DNA of 64,000 nucleotides from Stenotrophomonas maltophilia (GTDB lineage: Bacteria > Pseudomonadota > Gammaproteobacteria > Xanthomonadales > Xanthomonadaceae), in the NCBI RefSeq assembly GCF_002138415.1, contig NZ_CP015612.1, positions 4,008,001 through 4,072,000 of the forward strand, in the 5' to 3' direction. Each line of letters starts with the position of its first letter. Within the stretch, counting starts at the first letter, position 1. A program made the position numbers and the translations under genes. Under the pieces are notes generated by a model. It ran no database searches, was not told the DNA's origin, and was given only the letters and a program-made list of their open reading frames with translations. Positions 49,053 to 58,284 of the stretch are shown here, in pieces.

Positions 49053-51584
49053 TCAAGCTGCGCGGCGTGACAGCACCTGCGGCTCGGCCTGCAGGCGGAA
49101 GCGCGACACCGCCACCGCCAGCTGCTCGGCCTGCTCTTCCATCGCCCGCGCGGCGGCGCTGGCTTCCTCCACCAGCGCGGCGTTCTGCTGGGTGGTTTCG
49201 TCCATCTGCACCACGGTCTGGTTGACCTGCTCGATGCCGGCCGACTGTTCGCGTGACGCGGCCGAGATCTCGGCCATGATCTCGTTGACCCGACCGACCT
49301 GACCAACGATCTCCTGCATGGTACGGCCCGCGCCGTGCACCAGCTGCGCACCGGCGCCGACCTGCGCCACCGAGGCGTCGATCAGCTCCTTGATCTCCTT
49401 CGCAGCACCCGCCGAGCGCTGCGCCAGTGCGCGCACTTCACTGGCGACCACGGCGAAGCCACGCCCCTGCTCACCGGCGCGCGCCGCTTCCACCGCCGCG
49501 TTCAACGCCAGGATGTTGGTCTGGAACGCGATGCCATCGATCACCGAAATGATCTCGGCGATGCGCTGCGACGACGCCTCGATCTGTTCCATGGTGTGCA
49601 CCACCTGGCTGACCACTTGGCCGCCTTCGCTGGCCACGCCCGCCGCGGATCCGGCCAGGCTGTTGGCCTGCAGCGCGTGATCGGCATTCTGGCGCACGGT
49701 AGAGGTCAGTTCCTCCATCGAGGCGGCGGTTTCTTCCAGGTTGGCGGCCTGCTGCTCGGTACGCCGCGACAGATCGCTGTTACCGGCGGCGATCTCACCG
49801 GCGGCCAGGCGGATGCTGGCCGCCGACTGCTGGATCTGCCCAACGATATGGGTCAAGTGCTGCACGGTGCTGTTGGCATCGTCGCGCATCACCGCGAATA
49901 CCCCATGGAAGTCGCCCTGCATGCGCGCGCTGAGGTCACCTGCGGCAATCGCGCGCAGCAGCGTCGACAGTGCAGCCAGGTTGTGATCGCTGACCTGCAT
50001 CATCGTGTTCAGGGTCTCCACCATGCGGCGGAAATCGTGGTCGAAGCGCAGTGCATCACCGCGCACAGCGAAATCACCGGCAGCGGCGGCAGCGGCCAGC
50101 TGCTGGATCTGCTCGTTGATCGCGGCCAGGTTGCTCTTGGTGGTCGCCATCGCGGCAGTGAATACCGCCTTCTCACCCGGCAGCGCTTCCATGTCCACGC
50201 TGAGGTCGCCCACGGCATAGCGCTGCATCACTTCAACCAGGCGCTGGGTGACCGCATTGCTGGACGCCACCAGCTGGTTGCTGTCGGCCACCATGCGGCC
50301 GTACTCGCCCGGGAACGCTGCAGCGTCCATGCGGTAGCTGAGTTCACCGGCATCGTGGCGGCGCGCCATTTCAGCCTGCGCGGCCATCACCGACTGCAGC
50401 TGGCCGCGCATGCCCTGCATCGCGTCCATCAGGCGCCCCACTTCGTCGTTGCTACGTGCCGGCAACGTGCTGTCCAGCTTGCCGGCGGCGACGTCGCCGG
50501 CCACGCGCACTGCTTCGGCCAGCGGGCGGATCGCCAGGCGACGCAGCAGTACATAGACACCGGCGCTGAGGGTCAGCGCGGCGATCACGCCGACCAGCAG
50601 GGTCAGCCACAGCAGCTGGCGTGCTTCAGACACGATCACCGCATGCGGCATCACCACGCCCAGCGCGAAGCGCTGCGGGGCGTCGCCCACGCGCAGCGGC
50701 ACATACACGCGCACGTTGCCGGCCGCATCGGGGCTGAAGGCCTCGAACGGACGGTCGGCGGCGATGTCGGCCAGCATGCTGCGGGTCAGGGCATCGTTGC
50801 GCGGCTTGCCGATTTCGGCGGCATTGGCCGAAGCCAGCACCACGCCCTTCGGCGACAGCAGTTCGACGCGGCCAGCCCCCATCGGCTTCAACGTAGCCAG
50901 GTGCTTCTGCAGCGCTGCCAGCGAGAAGTCCACGGTGAACACGCCCAGGAACCTGCCGTTCTCGATGATCGGCGTGCTCAGCGTACTCATCAGCACCTGC
51001 TGTCCGGCGATGTCGTAGGCATAGGGTTCGCTGACCTTCGGCAGCTTGTCGCGGCTGGGCACCATGTACCAGTCACCGGAACCGCTGGCGGTCTCGGTGT
51101 AGTCGGTCATCTGTGACTGCTGCGGCTTGCCGTCGTGCCAGGCCCAGTAGCTCATGTAGCGACCGGTGGCGTCGTGCGCTTCGGTGTTGACGAACTCGGC
51201 GTCCTTGCCGTCGAAGGCATCGGCCTCCCACATGGTGCTCTTGCCCAGCCATTCTGGATGGGTGCGCAGCTGCTCGCCGAGCACCGCCGCCAGGCTGGCG
51301 CGATCGGGCACGTCACCGCGCGCGCGCTGGGCCAGCACGGTCTCGACCATGGCGTCATTGCTGGCGAAGGCAGTGCCCAGATCAGCCGCGACCTGGCGCG
51401 CTTCAGCGTTGGCCTCGCTGGTCATGGTCTGGCGCGAGGCGCTGATCAGACTGGCGCTGGCCTGTCGGTAGATCAGGAATGCGGTCAGGCCGAAGCACAG
51501 CAGTGCGATCACGGCGGTGCCCAGCATCAACTTGTGGGCGATGCTGCCCGGGCGGCGGGCAGCGGCGGAACGGGAAGAAGACAT
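49053..51584 (-). CDS. Methyl-accepting chemotaxis protein with dCache sensor and repeated HAMP-like modules
   Basis: 843 residues. Membrane helix 1 near 17-38 ([22 protein letters not shown]), periplasmic dCache-type domain (about 40-290, with the [11 protein letters not shown] and [11 protein letters not shown] segments), helix 2 near 300-325, and a HAMP (about 328-385). Further HAMP-like helical repeats follow ([68 protein letters not shown]), then the signalling domain (about 600-840) with the hairpin [34 protein letters not shown]. No C-terminal NWETF pentapeptide. It should report to CheA; the ligand is unknown. Confidence 0.93.
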   Translation of the reverse strand: MSSSRSAAARRPGSIAHKLMLGTAVIALLCFGLTAFLIYRQASASLISASRQTMTSEANAEARQVAADLGTAFASNDAMVETVLAQRARGDVPDRASLAAVLGEQLRTHPEWLGKSTMWEADAFDGKDAEFVNTEAHDATGRYMSYWAWHDGKPQQSQMTDYTETASGSGDWYMVPSRDKLPKVSEPYAYDIAGQQVLMSTLSTPIIENGRFLGVFTVDFSLAALQKHLATLKPMGAGRVELLSPKGVVLASANAAEIGKPRNDALTRSMLADIAADRPFEAFSPDAAGNVRVYVPLRVGDAPQRFALGVVMPHAVIVSEARQLLWLTLLVGVIAALTLSAGVYVLLRRLAIRPLAEAVRVAGDVAAGKLDSTLPARSNDEVGRLMDAMQGMRGQLQSVMAAQAEMARRHDAGELSYRMDAAAFPGEYGRMVADSNQLVASSNAVTQRLVEVMQRYAVGDLSVDMEALPGEKAVFTAAMATTKSNLAAINEQIQQLAAAAAAGDFAVRGDALRFDHDFRRMVETLNTMMQVSDHNLAALSTLLRAIAAGDLSARMQGDFHGVFAVMRDDANSTVQHLTHIVGQIQQSAASIRLAAGEIAAGNSDLSRRTEQQAANLEETAASMEELTSTVRQNADHALQANSLAGSAAGVASEGGQVVSQVVHTMEQIEASSQRIAEIISVIDGIAFQTNILALNAAVEAARAGEQGRGFAVVASEVRALAQRSAGAAKEIKELIDASVAQVGAGAQLVHGAGRTMQEIVGQVGRVNEIMAEISAASREQSAGIEQVNQTVVQMDETTQQNAALVEEASAAARAMEEQAEQLAVAVSRFRLQAEPQVLSRRAA

Positions 51585-51794
51585 GGAAGGGTCCGCAAGG
51601 CAGTTCAGGACGACCGGCACCGCGAAGGCACCGCGCAGGCGCGCGATCCGTCGCGCAGGCCACCGGCCGCCGGGGCGGGCCCGGCGCTGGAAGCGCACCG
51701 GGTTAGCGGCCGTCTGCGAACGAGGTTGAGGCGGTCCGCCTGCACATTCCTGAACCTGCTCAGGGTCGGGTCAGGAACCCGCCCTAATGCCGCC

Positions 51795-52688
51795 CTATTC
51801 GGCCACGCGGTCCTTGATCCATTCCGCCCGCGGCAGTACTTCGATGCTGCCAGCGGCGTACTGCTGCAGGACATCGTCCGGGCCAAAGCGCGGCTGCCAG
51901 CCCAGTGCGCTGCGCATCCGTGCACTGTCGTAGACGCGGTCGATGCTCAACGGCAGCGGCCAGCCACGGCGCTCGAACTCGGCCAGCAGCTGTGGGGCGC
52001 GGCGGGCCAGCACCCTGCGCGGCTGGGTGGCCAGTTCCAGGCAGTCTTCGCGCAGGAACGGCGTCGGTGCGCAGGCAATGTAGCGTGCGAAGGCAGCGCC
52101 CTCATCGTGCAGCAGCGCGGCATGTGCGCTGGCCACGTCGCGCGCGTCGATGCCGCGGTGCAGGCGGAACATCGCCATCCGCTCCGGTGGCTCGGGGAAG
52201 CAGCGAGCCATGCGCAGCACGCGCACGCTGAAGCCCGGCGCCGCAGCGGCTTCAGCCAACGCCTCTGCCTGCAGCTTGCTGCGATGGTAGATGGTGCGCG
52301 GCAGGGGTTCGGTGTCCTCATCGATCCAGCGGCAGCCGCCGGCCACCACCGCGTGACCATAGAGGGCGGTGGTGCTGGTCAGTACGAAGCGGCGTGCACC
52401 TGCCTCGCGGGCAGCCTGCAACAGGTGCGCGGTCGCCTCCACATTGATCTGCTGGAATACCGCATCCGGCACCAGGCCGACGTGCGGGGCGTGCAGCGCC
52501 GCAGTATGGATGACCGCGTCGACGCCCTGCACCGCCCGCGTGACCGCCTGACGATCGGTGACATCGGCAATGATGCGCGTAGTGGCGAACGGACTGCGGT
52601 CCAGCCCCACCACTTCATGGGCCGCCGCCAGCGCGCCGAAGATCGCGCGTCCGATCCGCCCGGAACTGCCGGTCAACAGAATCTTCAT
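51795..52688 (-). CDS. NAD-dependent epimerase/dehydratase family protein (extended SDR)
   Basis: About 297 residues. Rossmann motif LLTGSSGRIGRAIF near residues 4-17, an acidic Asp for NAD(H) in VVGLDRSPF, DAVIHTAALHAPHV, the catalytic YHRSK (YxxxK, about 140-144) and the downstream RCFPEPPERMAMFRLHRGIDARDVA. This fits sugar-nucleotide epimerase/reductase types; no sugar biosynthesis neighbour is present, so the substrate is unknown. The start MKILLTG at 52688 is more typical than the MDSMK at 52697. Confidence 0.85.
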   Translation of the reverse strand: MKILLTGSSGRIGRAIFGALAAAHEVVGLDRSPFATTRIIADVTDRQAVTRAVQGVDAVIHTAALHAPHVGLVPDAVFQQINVEATAHLLQAAREAGARRFVLTSTTALYGHAVVAGGCRWIDEDTEPLPRTIYHRSKLQAEALAEAAAAPGFSVRVLRMARCFPEPPERMAMFRLHRGIDARDVASAHAALLHDEGAAFARYIACAPTPFLREDCLELATQPRRVLARRAPQLLAEFERRGWPLPLSIDRVYDSARMRSALGWQPRFGPDDVLQQYAAGSIEVLPRAEWIKDRVAE

Positions 52689-52786
52689 TGAGTCCATTCA
52701 CTCGAAGCGCCCGGGAACTACCGGGATGCTTCGATTCTAGGCATGCAGCAGCGCATCTGCGATAGGACCGCCTTGCAGGCATGCGT

Positions 52787-53698
52787 TCATCCTGACGACT
52801 TTTTCGGGGCCAGCAGCTGCCGCGCGATGAACAGCGGATCATCACCGCCCGGCGTATCAGGCATGACACCGGTCCTTTCCCAGTTGCCGCCGGTGCGCAG
52901 ATTGATCGGCTGCCGGTCCGGAATGCTGATCTGATAGCCATCCGGCAGCAGCACAGGATCATCGAACATATGTGCGGCGCCGCCACTGCGGCTGCCGACG
53001 ATGCGCGCGCGCCCCGCTGCCTGCAGCGAGTACGCGACAAATTCGGCAGCCGATCCGGTGCGGCGGTCGATCAGGATCACCAACGGCTTCAGGTACGGCG
53101 GAAGGCCCGCTGGCGGCAGTGGCACGGGGGTACGCCGTCCACGTTGCTCCAGCACCTGCACTGCGGTCACACCGGGCTCCAGCAGGGTGCGCACCAGCAG
53201 GTCCGCACTGCCATCATCGCCACCTCCGTTCTGGCGCAGGTCGAGCACCAGGCCATCGGTGTCGGCCAGCAGGGTGAAGGCCGCGGCCAGCTTCGGCCGG
53301 GCCAGATCGAGCGGATAGAAGGTGCTCAGCCGCAGGTAGCCGATGTTGCCTTCCAGCACCCTCACCTCGCGCACGCCCGCACCATTGCTGCGCGCATCCG
53401 CGCGCCAGGCCATCAGCCAGTCGTCCTGGCCGGCGCTGGCATCCACCCGCTCGACGTGGAAGTGGCCATCGAACACGTCCAGGTCCTGGTTCAGGCGTGC
53501 GCTGAAAGCCTTCGGGTCCGCGCAGCTGTCCACATAGCGCTGCTGGCTGGACCAGCCGCGCACCGCCTCGGCAATGCGCGCGCCTTCGGCCACGTCCAGG
53601 TACTGCGCCTCTATCGCCGTGGCCGCCGCCTGCAGCACCGCGTCCTGGGCCGGGCAGGACGTCGCCAGCAGCGCGCCCAGCATCCACGAAACCGCCAT
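52787..53698 (-). CDS. S41-family peptidase, secreted
   Basis: 303 residues. A signal-type N-terminus (MAVSWMLGALLATSCPAQ, possible lipobox TSC) precedes the S41 core: IGYLRLSTFYPLD, LVLDLRQNGGGDDGS, and the nucleophile region RRTGSAAEFVAYSLQ, followed by VGSRSGGAAH. No PDZ domain is visible, so this is the IRBP-like short form rather than a C-terminal processing protease. It is divergent from the MarR gene with only 50 bp between them; both starts lie within 20 bp of a 30-bp palindrome. Confidence 0.85.
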   Translation of the reverse strand: MAVSWMLGALLATSCPAQDAVLQAAATAIEAQYLDVAEGARIAEAVRGWSSQQRYVDSCADPKAFSARLNQDLDVFDGHFHVERVDASAGQDDWLMAWRADARSNGAGVREVRVLEGNIGYLRLSTFYPLDLARPKLAAAFTLLADTDGLVLDLRQNGGGDDGSADLLVRTLLEPGVTAVQVLEQRGRRTPVPLPPAGLPPYLKPLVILIDRRTGSAAEFVAYSLQAAGRARIVGSRSGGAAHMFDDPVLLPDGYQISIPDRQPINLRTGGNWERTGVMPDTPGGDDPLFIARQLLAPKKSSG

Positions 53699-53713
53699 GA
53701 CCGCACCCCACGT

Positions 53714-53743
53714 TGATGATATGTAAGTACTTATATATCATCA
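53714..53743. promoter_or_regulatory. 30-bp near-perfect palindrome, probable MarR operator
   Basis: TGATGATATGTAAGT and ACTTATATATCATCA are mirror images but for one base pair per arm. It is AT-rich in a GC-rich region and occupies most of the 50 bp between the divergent S41 and MarR genes, so one repressor dimer could silence both. This is the typical layout of a MarR autoregulatory site. Confidence 0.8.
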
Positions 53744-53748
53744 CCCCC

Positions 53749-54213
53749 ATGGATCTCCAACACGCCACCCTGGGAACGCTGCTGCGGGCCCTGCTCGACC
53801 AGCTCGACCCGGCGGTCGAACAGGCCTACCGCGACCTGAAGCTGGACTACCGGCCGCGCTACACCCCGGTACTGCGCACGCTGATGGCGCAAGGCCCCTG
53901 CCGCATCAAGGACCTCGCACTGGCCTGCGGGCTCAGCCATTCGGCGCTCAGCCAGACGGTTTCAGCAATGGTGCGCGACGGTTGGCTGCACGCTGCGGTC
54001 GGTGAAGACAGCCGTGAGCGCATCCTGCAATTGAGCCCGCGCGCACTGCAGGCGTTGCCGGCGCTGCAGGCGCAGTGGCAGGCCACGGCGCGCGCGGCGC
54101 GCAGCCTCGATGCCGATCTTGGGCAGTCGTTGGAGCAGGTGCTGCGCGACGCACTGCAGGCGCTTGAGCAGCGGCCGTTCGCACAGCGACTGCACGACGC
54201 ACGCCAACGCTGA
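53749..54213 (+). CDS. MarR-family transcriptional regulator
   Basis: 154 residues with a winged helix: helices LGTLLRALLDQLDPAVEQAYRDL, the HTH RIKDLALACGLSHSALSQTVSAMVRDGWLH (about 62-91) and wing GEDSRERILQLSP, then C-terminal dimerisation helices. It begins MDLQHATLG at 53749, 6 bp behind the palindrome. The likely targets are its own gene and the divergent S41 peptidase. The effector is unknown. An upstream ATG in the palindrome is less likely. Confidence 0.88.
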   Translation: MDLQHATLGTLLRALLDQLDPAVEQAYRDLKLDYRPRYTPVLRTLMAQGPCRIKDLALACGLSHSALSQTVSAMVRDGWLHAAVGEDSRERILQLSPRALQALPALQAQWQATARAARSLDADLGQSLEQVLRDALQALEQRPFAQRLHDARQR

Positions 54214-54218
54214 GGCGC

Positions 54219-55702
54219 TTACTGCTCGGCCGCCATCTCGATTTCACTGAGGAAGGTCCAGCTGCCATTGGCCAACCGCAGCTCCAGCGTGCCGCACTGC
54301 GCGGCCAGCGGCGCGGCATTGCCCAGCACGTATTCCTCTTCGGTCGAACCGCTCAGCCCGGCCTGGGTGAATGGCGCCGACAGCACGCCGATGCAGGTTG
54401 CGGCAGTTCCCGGCTCAGCGCACATCACCTCCACCGACGTCGGCGTGACGATACCCCACGCCGGGCGGGTCATCGTATGCAGGCCGATCCAGTCCACGCG
54501 CCGACGCTGGCCCAGGTCGATGGTGATGCTGACGTTGCCGTGCACGCCCACCCAGCCGGCATCCATCGGATTGCGCGGATCCCCCACGCGGCGATCGAAC
54601 AGCTCATGACCGCTGCTGTCCGGATAGTTCGCATCCGGCGCCACGCTGTAGCTGTAGGTGGTCTGCACCGGATCGACACTGTAGGACGCACCGAGGCCAT
54701 ACAACCCGCGATAGGTGTTCATCAGCCGCGGCGATTCGCCATAGCCCTGGCCGGGGCCGACCACCTCGGACATGTGGTACTGGTTGAGCCAGGCAACGCG
54801 CTTGCCGGCCGAGCGCGCACTCCACAACTGCTGGTTGATGCGCTGTACCGAGGCCGGGCGATAGGCGCCGGACAGTCCGTTGCCGGTGTCCAGGAACAAG
54901 GGACTGCCATGGTTGAACAGTTCGATGTCGGCCCACAGGCCGCTGGCACCCAGCGCCGCCGACAGCGCCTCGTAATACGCCTCGGTGGAATGACCCGCGC
55001 GATCCCACTGGAACAGTCGCGCATGCGAGGCGGCACCGATGCCGTCCTGCCAGATCTGCACGTCCACCCCGGTGGCGGTGCGGAACTGTGCAGCAGCCCG
55101 GCCCACGCTGGCCGGATCAACGCTGGATGATGCCAGGTAGGGCGCGACCATCACCGGCCGCGAGGGTGTGCTGCCTTTGAGCGCCGTCACGACCGCACGG
55201 TAGAACGGTGCGCGATCAGCCGGCACCTGTGCCGGCTCGTCGGTGATGTACCAGCCCGCGAACGCCGGATGCGATCCGTACTGCTGGCCAAGCTGGGCCA
55301 ACGACTGCGTCGCATCCTGTGCCACGGCCGTTGCGTTCTGGCCTTGCCAGAAAGTGGCGCACTGCCCCGAACTGTAGGTGGTGCCGACCACGACCTTCAT
55401 GCCGCGCGAGGCTGCCGCGTCGAGCACGGTGCCGAGCTTGCCGGGAAAGCCGGCAATCCATTCGAAATCCTGCACGCCGCTGGCGCACCCCACGCCAGCA
55501 CGGGTGGCACGCACTTGGCCGAGGATGATCGTGTCGTTGCCCAGGTCCTGCAGTTCATCCAGGAACAGCGGCAACTGCGTGGCCGGCAGTTGTTCGTCGG
55601 TGGCGAATAGCCGACGTGCACAAAGCTGCCGGACAACAGGGGGCTGGCCGCATGGGCGGGGGCGGCACAGGCCAGCAATGCGATCAATCCAATCCTGTTC
55701 AT
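54219..55702 (-). pseudogene. Secreted glycoside-hydrolase-like protein (DUF4434-like) with a frameshift
   Basis: A signal peptide MNRIGLIALLACAAPAHA followed by SPLLSGSFVHVGYSP is read in one frame from 55702. The rest (TDEQLPATQLPLFLDELQDLGNDTIILGQ... to 54219, about 450 residues) is in another frame; the two join near 55601-55606, where one base appears to be missing. The body has a TIM-barrel-like pattern (GMKVVVGTTYSSGQ, HPAFAGWYITDEPAQ, ADIELFNHGSPLF, RVAWLNQYHMSEV) and a C-terminal discoidin-like module (VDWIGLHTMTRPAWGIVTP). ITDEP fits an acid residue in a catalytic strand. It may be a true pseudogene or an assembly error. Confidence 0.7.
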
Positions 55703-55909
55703 GTTCTACATCCTTGTTGTGGCCAGGCGAGTGGCGTTGTTGCGCATCCTATCAACAGCGGCGGTGGCCCCATCACGATGATCGGCAACGCTGCGCAATC
55801 GCCGACTTCAGCTGCCCCCGCAGCAGCGCACATGCAATGCCGATTCAAGCGGTTGATTCATTCATCTGCGTGATCGAGCCTGCGCGCTCCTTCCCCTGGA
55901 GTACCCCTC

Positions 55910-57166
55910 ATGCGCACGCCGCCCGCACCACTGAGCCTGATGGAACGCGACCGCCGCTGGGCCCTGGCCCGCGACATCATGGCCAGTGAACGACTCGATG
56001 CCCTGGTTGTGCATGGCGACCGAGAAGCCGCTGCACCGGCCGGCTTTTCGCCGGACTGCTACTTCACCAATGACCGGCCCGGCTCGATCGTGGTGTTCGT
56101 CGGCGACCAGCCGCCCCGGGTATTCACCTTTGCCTCGCTGATGATTGCCGACCACCTGCAGGCCGGCCTGCGCGGCGACCTGCAGTGGATCGCACCCGAA
56201 CAGCTGTGGGTGGGCAAATCCGGGCAGGAGGTGGGCCGCTGGCTGCAGCAGTGTGGCCTGCACTCGGCACGTATCGGCGTGCTGGGGCTGGAGCCCTATC
56301 CGCCGTTCTACTTCGACGGCGCGATGCCTGCTCGCACCCTGCTGGGCATGCAGGCGGCAGTGCCGGGCGCGGAATTCGTACCGGTGTATCGTGCGTTCTT
56401 CCAGCGCGCCTCGGTAAAGAGCCAGGAAGAACTGGCGCTGATCGCGCATGCCGCCTGGATCGGTGAATCCATGAGCGAGGCGCTGCGTGCCACTGCTCGC
56501 CCCGGTGTTTCCGAAGCCGAACTGGTTGCCGCAGTGACCGCCACCTGTTTCTCGCTGGGGGGCTATACCGCCGAGGTGCTGCTCGGCTCGGGTCCCGAGT
56601 ATGTAGGCTGGGGACCACCCGCCTGGCAGTACCGTGCACAGCTGCCGCGCATCCTGCGCGATGGTGACCTGGTGTTGTCGGAGATCTTCGCACTGTACGG
56701 ACTGATGGAAACCCAGCATCAGGCCGCGGTGGCCGTCGGCGAGGTGCACGAGGACATCCATCGCGCCGCCGCCGTCGCCCGCAGCAGCTACGAAGCAGGC
56801 CTGTCCGCACTGCGCGTGGGCAATACCTTCGGCGATGTCGTCGACGCGATGGAAGCGCCCCTGCTGGAGGCGGGCGGCTGGCACGTGCATCCGTTGGTTC
56901 ACAGCCTCAACCCCTATGGACCGATTGGCTTCGGCCGTGCACCAGGCATCGAAGCACTGCCGGAGGCCGCGTGCTATGCGCACATCGCGCCGCTGCCGAC
57001 CGTCGGGCGCGAACTGCCCTTGCAGGCTGGCATGTGCTTCGCCTTCGAACCGAACTGTGCATTCGGGCGGCACATGGCCAACATCGGCGGTACGGTCATC
57101 GTCGGCGCGGACGCGGGTACCGCGCTCAATGAAAACTCGACACGGCTGATGCAGGCCGATGCCTGA
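55910..57166 (+). CDS. M24-fold (Xaa-Pro peptidase/creatinase-like) protein with altered metal site
   Basis: 418 residues: an N-terminal creatinase-like domain (about 1-165) and a pita-bread C-terminal domain (about 170-410). In true M24 peptidases the ligands are two Asp, one His and two Glu. Here the first Asp strand reads GDLVLSEIFALYG and the second position reads METQHQAAVAVG, where a DxxRT-like motif is expected. The His region is HPLVHSLNPYGP instead of HGIG; the first Glu (CFAFEPN) is present; the second Glu position reads NIGGTVIVG. The missing ligands suggest a non-peptidase hydrolase, or a changed metal. Overlaps the TetR gene by 8 bp. Confidence 0.78.
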   Translation: MRTPPAPLSLMERDRRWALARDIMASERLDALVVHGDREAAAPAGFSPDCYFTNDRPGSIVVFVGDQPPRVFTFASLMIADHLQAGLRGDLQWIAPEQLWVGKSGQEVGRWLQQCGLHSARIGVLGLEPYPPFYFDGAMPARTLLGMQAAVPGAEFVPVYRAFFQRASVKSQEELALIAHAAWIGESMSEALRATARPGVSEAELVAAVTATCFSLGGYTAEVLLGSGPEYVGWGPPAWQYRAQLPRILRDGDLVLSEIFALYGLMETQHQAAVAVGEVHEDIHRAAAVARSSYEAGLSALRVGNTFGDVVDAMEAPLLEAGGWHVHPLVHSLNPYGPIGFGRAPGIEALPEAACYAHIAPLPTVGRELPLQAGMCFAFEPNCAFGRHMANIGGTVIVGADAGTALNENSTRLMQADA

Positions 57167-57833
57167 GTTCATCGCCCATCTGCAGACACCGGCACGACGG
57201 CGCGCGGCCGAGACGCGCAGCGGGCAGACCCGAGGCCGACTGCTGCACGCGGGGCTGCAGCTGTTCAGCGCATTCGGTGTGGAGGGTGTACGTACCCGCC
57301 AACTGGTGGACATGGCCGGCTGCAGCCAGTCAGCCATTCCGTATCACTTCGGCGGCAAGCAGGAACTGTATGCCGCCGTGCTGCAGCGCTGTGCCCAAGC
57401 CATTGCCGAACGACTGCCGCTGCCGGCAGCACCGCCGACTGGCGCGCGGCAGGCCACGCAGCAGCTGCAACAGTTGATGCGGGCATTTGTCCATGCCTTG
57501 CTGTCGGCACCGGATGCGGGTCCACGCACGCTGCTGTTGGCGCGCGAACAGATCCAACCAACGGCCGCGTTCGCCAGCGCCCACCGTACGCTGTTCGAAC
57601 CCCTGCACACCACGCTGGACGCGTGCGTGGCGCGCCTGCGCGGCAGCGAACCATCCGGCGTCGAGACGGTGCTGCGCACCCACGCCCTGCTCGGCCAGGC
57701 GATCGTCTTCGCCGTCTCCCATGGGGCGCTGCAGGCGCGATTGAACCAGGGAGCCCCCTTGGCAGACGTGGAGACGATCGCGGCGGTGGTCAGCGGCATG
57801 GCGCTGGCTGCAGCGAAGGCAGCACCCGCCTGA
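57159..57833 (+). CDS. TetR-family regulator with CerR-type C-terminal domain
   Basis: 224 residues: the HTH (TRGRLLHAGLQLFSAFGVEGVRTRQLVDMAGCSQSAIPYHFGGKQELYAAVL, about 24-74) is canonical, and the C-terminal half (PRTLLLAREQIQPTAAFASAHRTLFEPLHTTLDACVARLRG) resembles DUF1956 (CerR). The ATG lies inside the M24-like gene, so they are co-translated, and the regulator may respond to its substrate. No divergent partner. Confidence 0.87.
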   Translation: MPEFIAHLQTPARRRAAETRSGQTRGRLLHAGLQLFSAFGVEGVRTRQLVDMAGCSQSAIPYHFGGKQELYAAVLQRCAQAIAERLPLPAAPPTGARQATQQLQQLMRAFVHALLSAPDAGPRTLLLAREQIQPTAAFASAHRTLFEPLHTTLDACVARLRGSEPSGVETVLRTHALLGQAIVFAVSHGALQARLNQGAPLADVETIAAVVSGMALAAAKAAPA

Positions 57834-57968
57834 ATGGCTGCGTGATCAGCCGCGTGCGCAGGGCGCGTGAAAATCGTGGCGAAGATGGCGACCTGGACTT
57901 AGCGTGCGATGGCCAAGCATGGATGCCGTCGTCTACGAAGGCGGCGTCCACACTGCAGGAGATTTCAC

Positions 57969-58274
57969 ATGACTGAGCAGAACCCGCGCAGCTCCAACCG
58001 GGGCTTCGCATCAATGGACCAGGACAAGCAGCGCGCGATCGCTGCCAAGGGCGGGCGCGCCGCACATGCGTCCGGCAACGCGCACGAATTCAGTCCGGCC
58101 GAAGCACGTGTCGCAGGCCGCAAGGGCGGCGAGGCGATCAGCCGCAACCGCCAGCACATGGCCGCGATCGGTCGTGAAGGTGGACACGCTCGCCACGCCA
58201 ATGCGCGCCAGCAGCAACAACAGCCTCAGGAGACCGAACGCACGGCAGAGGGCCCGCAACGCCAGCAGGGCTGA
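57969..58274 (+). CDS. KGG-repeat stress protein
   Basis: 101 residues, hydrophilic and basic. Three KGG/EGG motifs (AIAAKGGRAAHASGNAHEFS, VAGRKGGEAISRNRQHMA, AIGREGGHARHANA) follow the GFASMDQDKQR start that is typical of the YciG/GsiB-like stress-induced proteins. The C-terminus is Gln-rich. AGGAGA precedes the ATG by 8 bp. A role in general stress or desiccation is expected from the family. Confidence 0.88.
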   Translation: MTEQNPRSSNRGFASMDQDKQRAIAAKGGRAAHASGNAHEFSPAEARVAGRKGGEAISRNRQHMAAIGREGGHARHANARQQQQQPQETERTAEGPQRQQG

Positions 58275-58284
58275 ATGCTGCGCG

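Noticed and set aside
55575..55702. TTG at 55574 as the real start of the glycoside-hydrolase-like gene
   Set aside because: It would leave no signal peptide, while a good one exists just upstream in another frame; a frameshift is the simpler reading.
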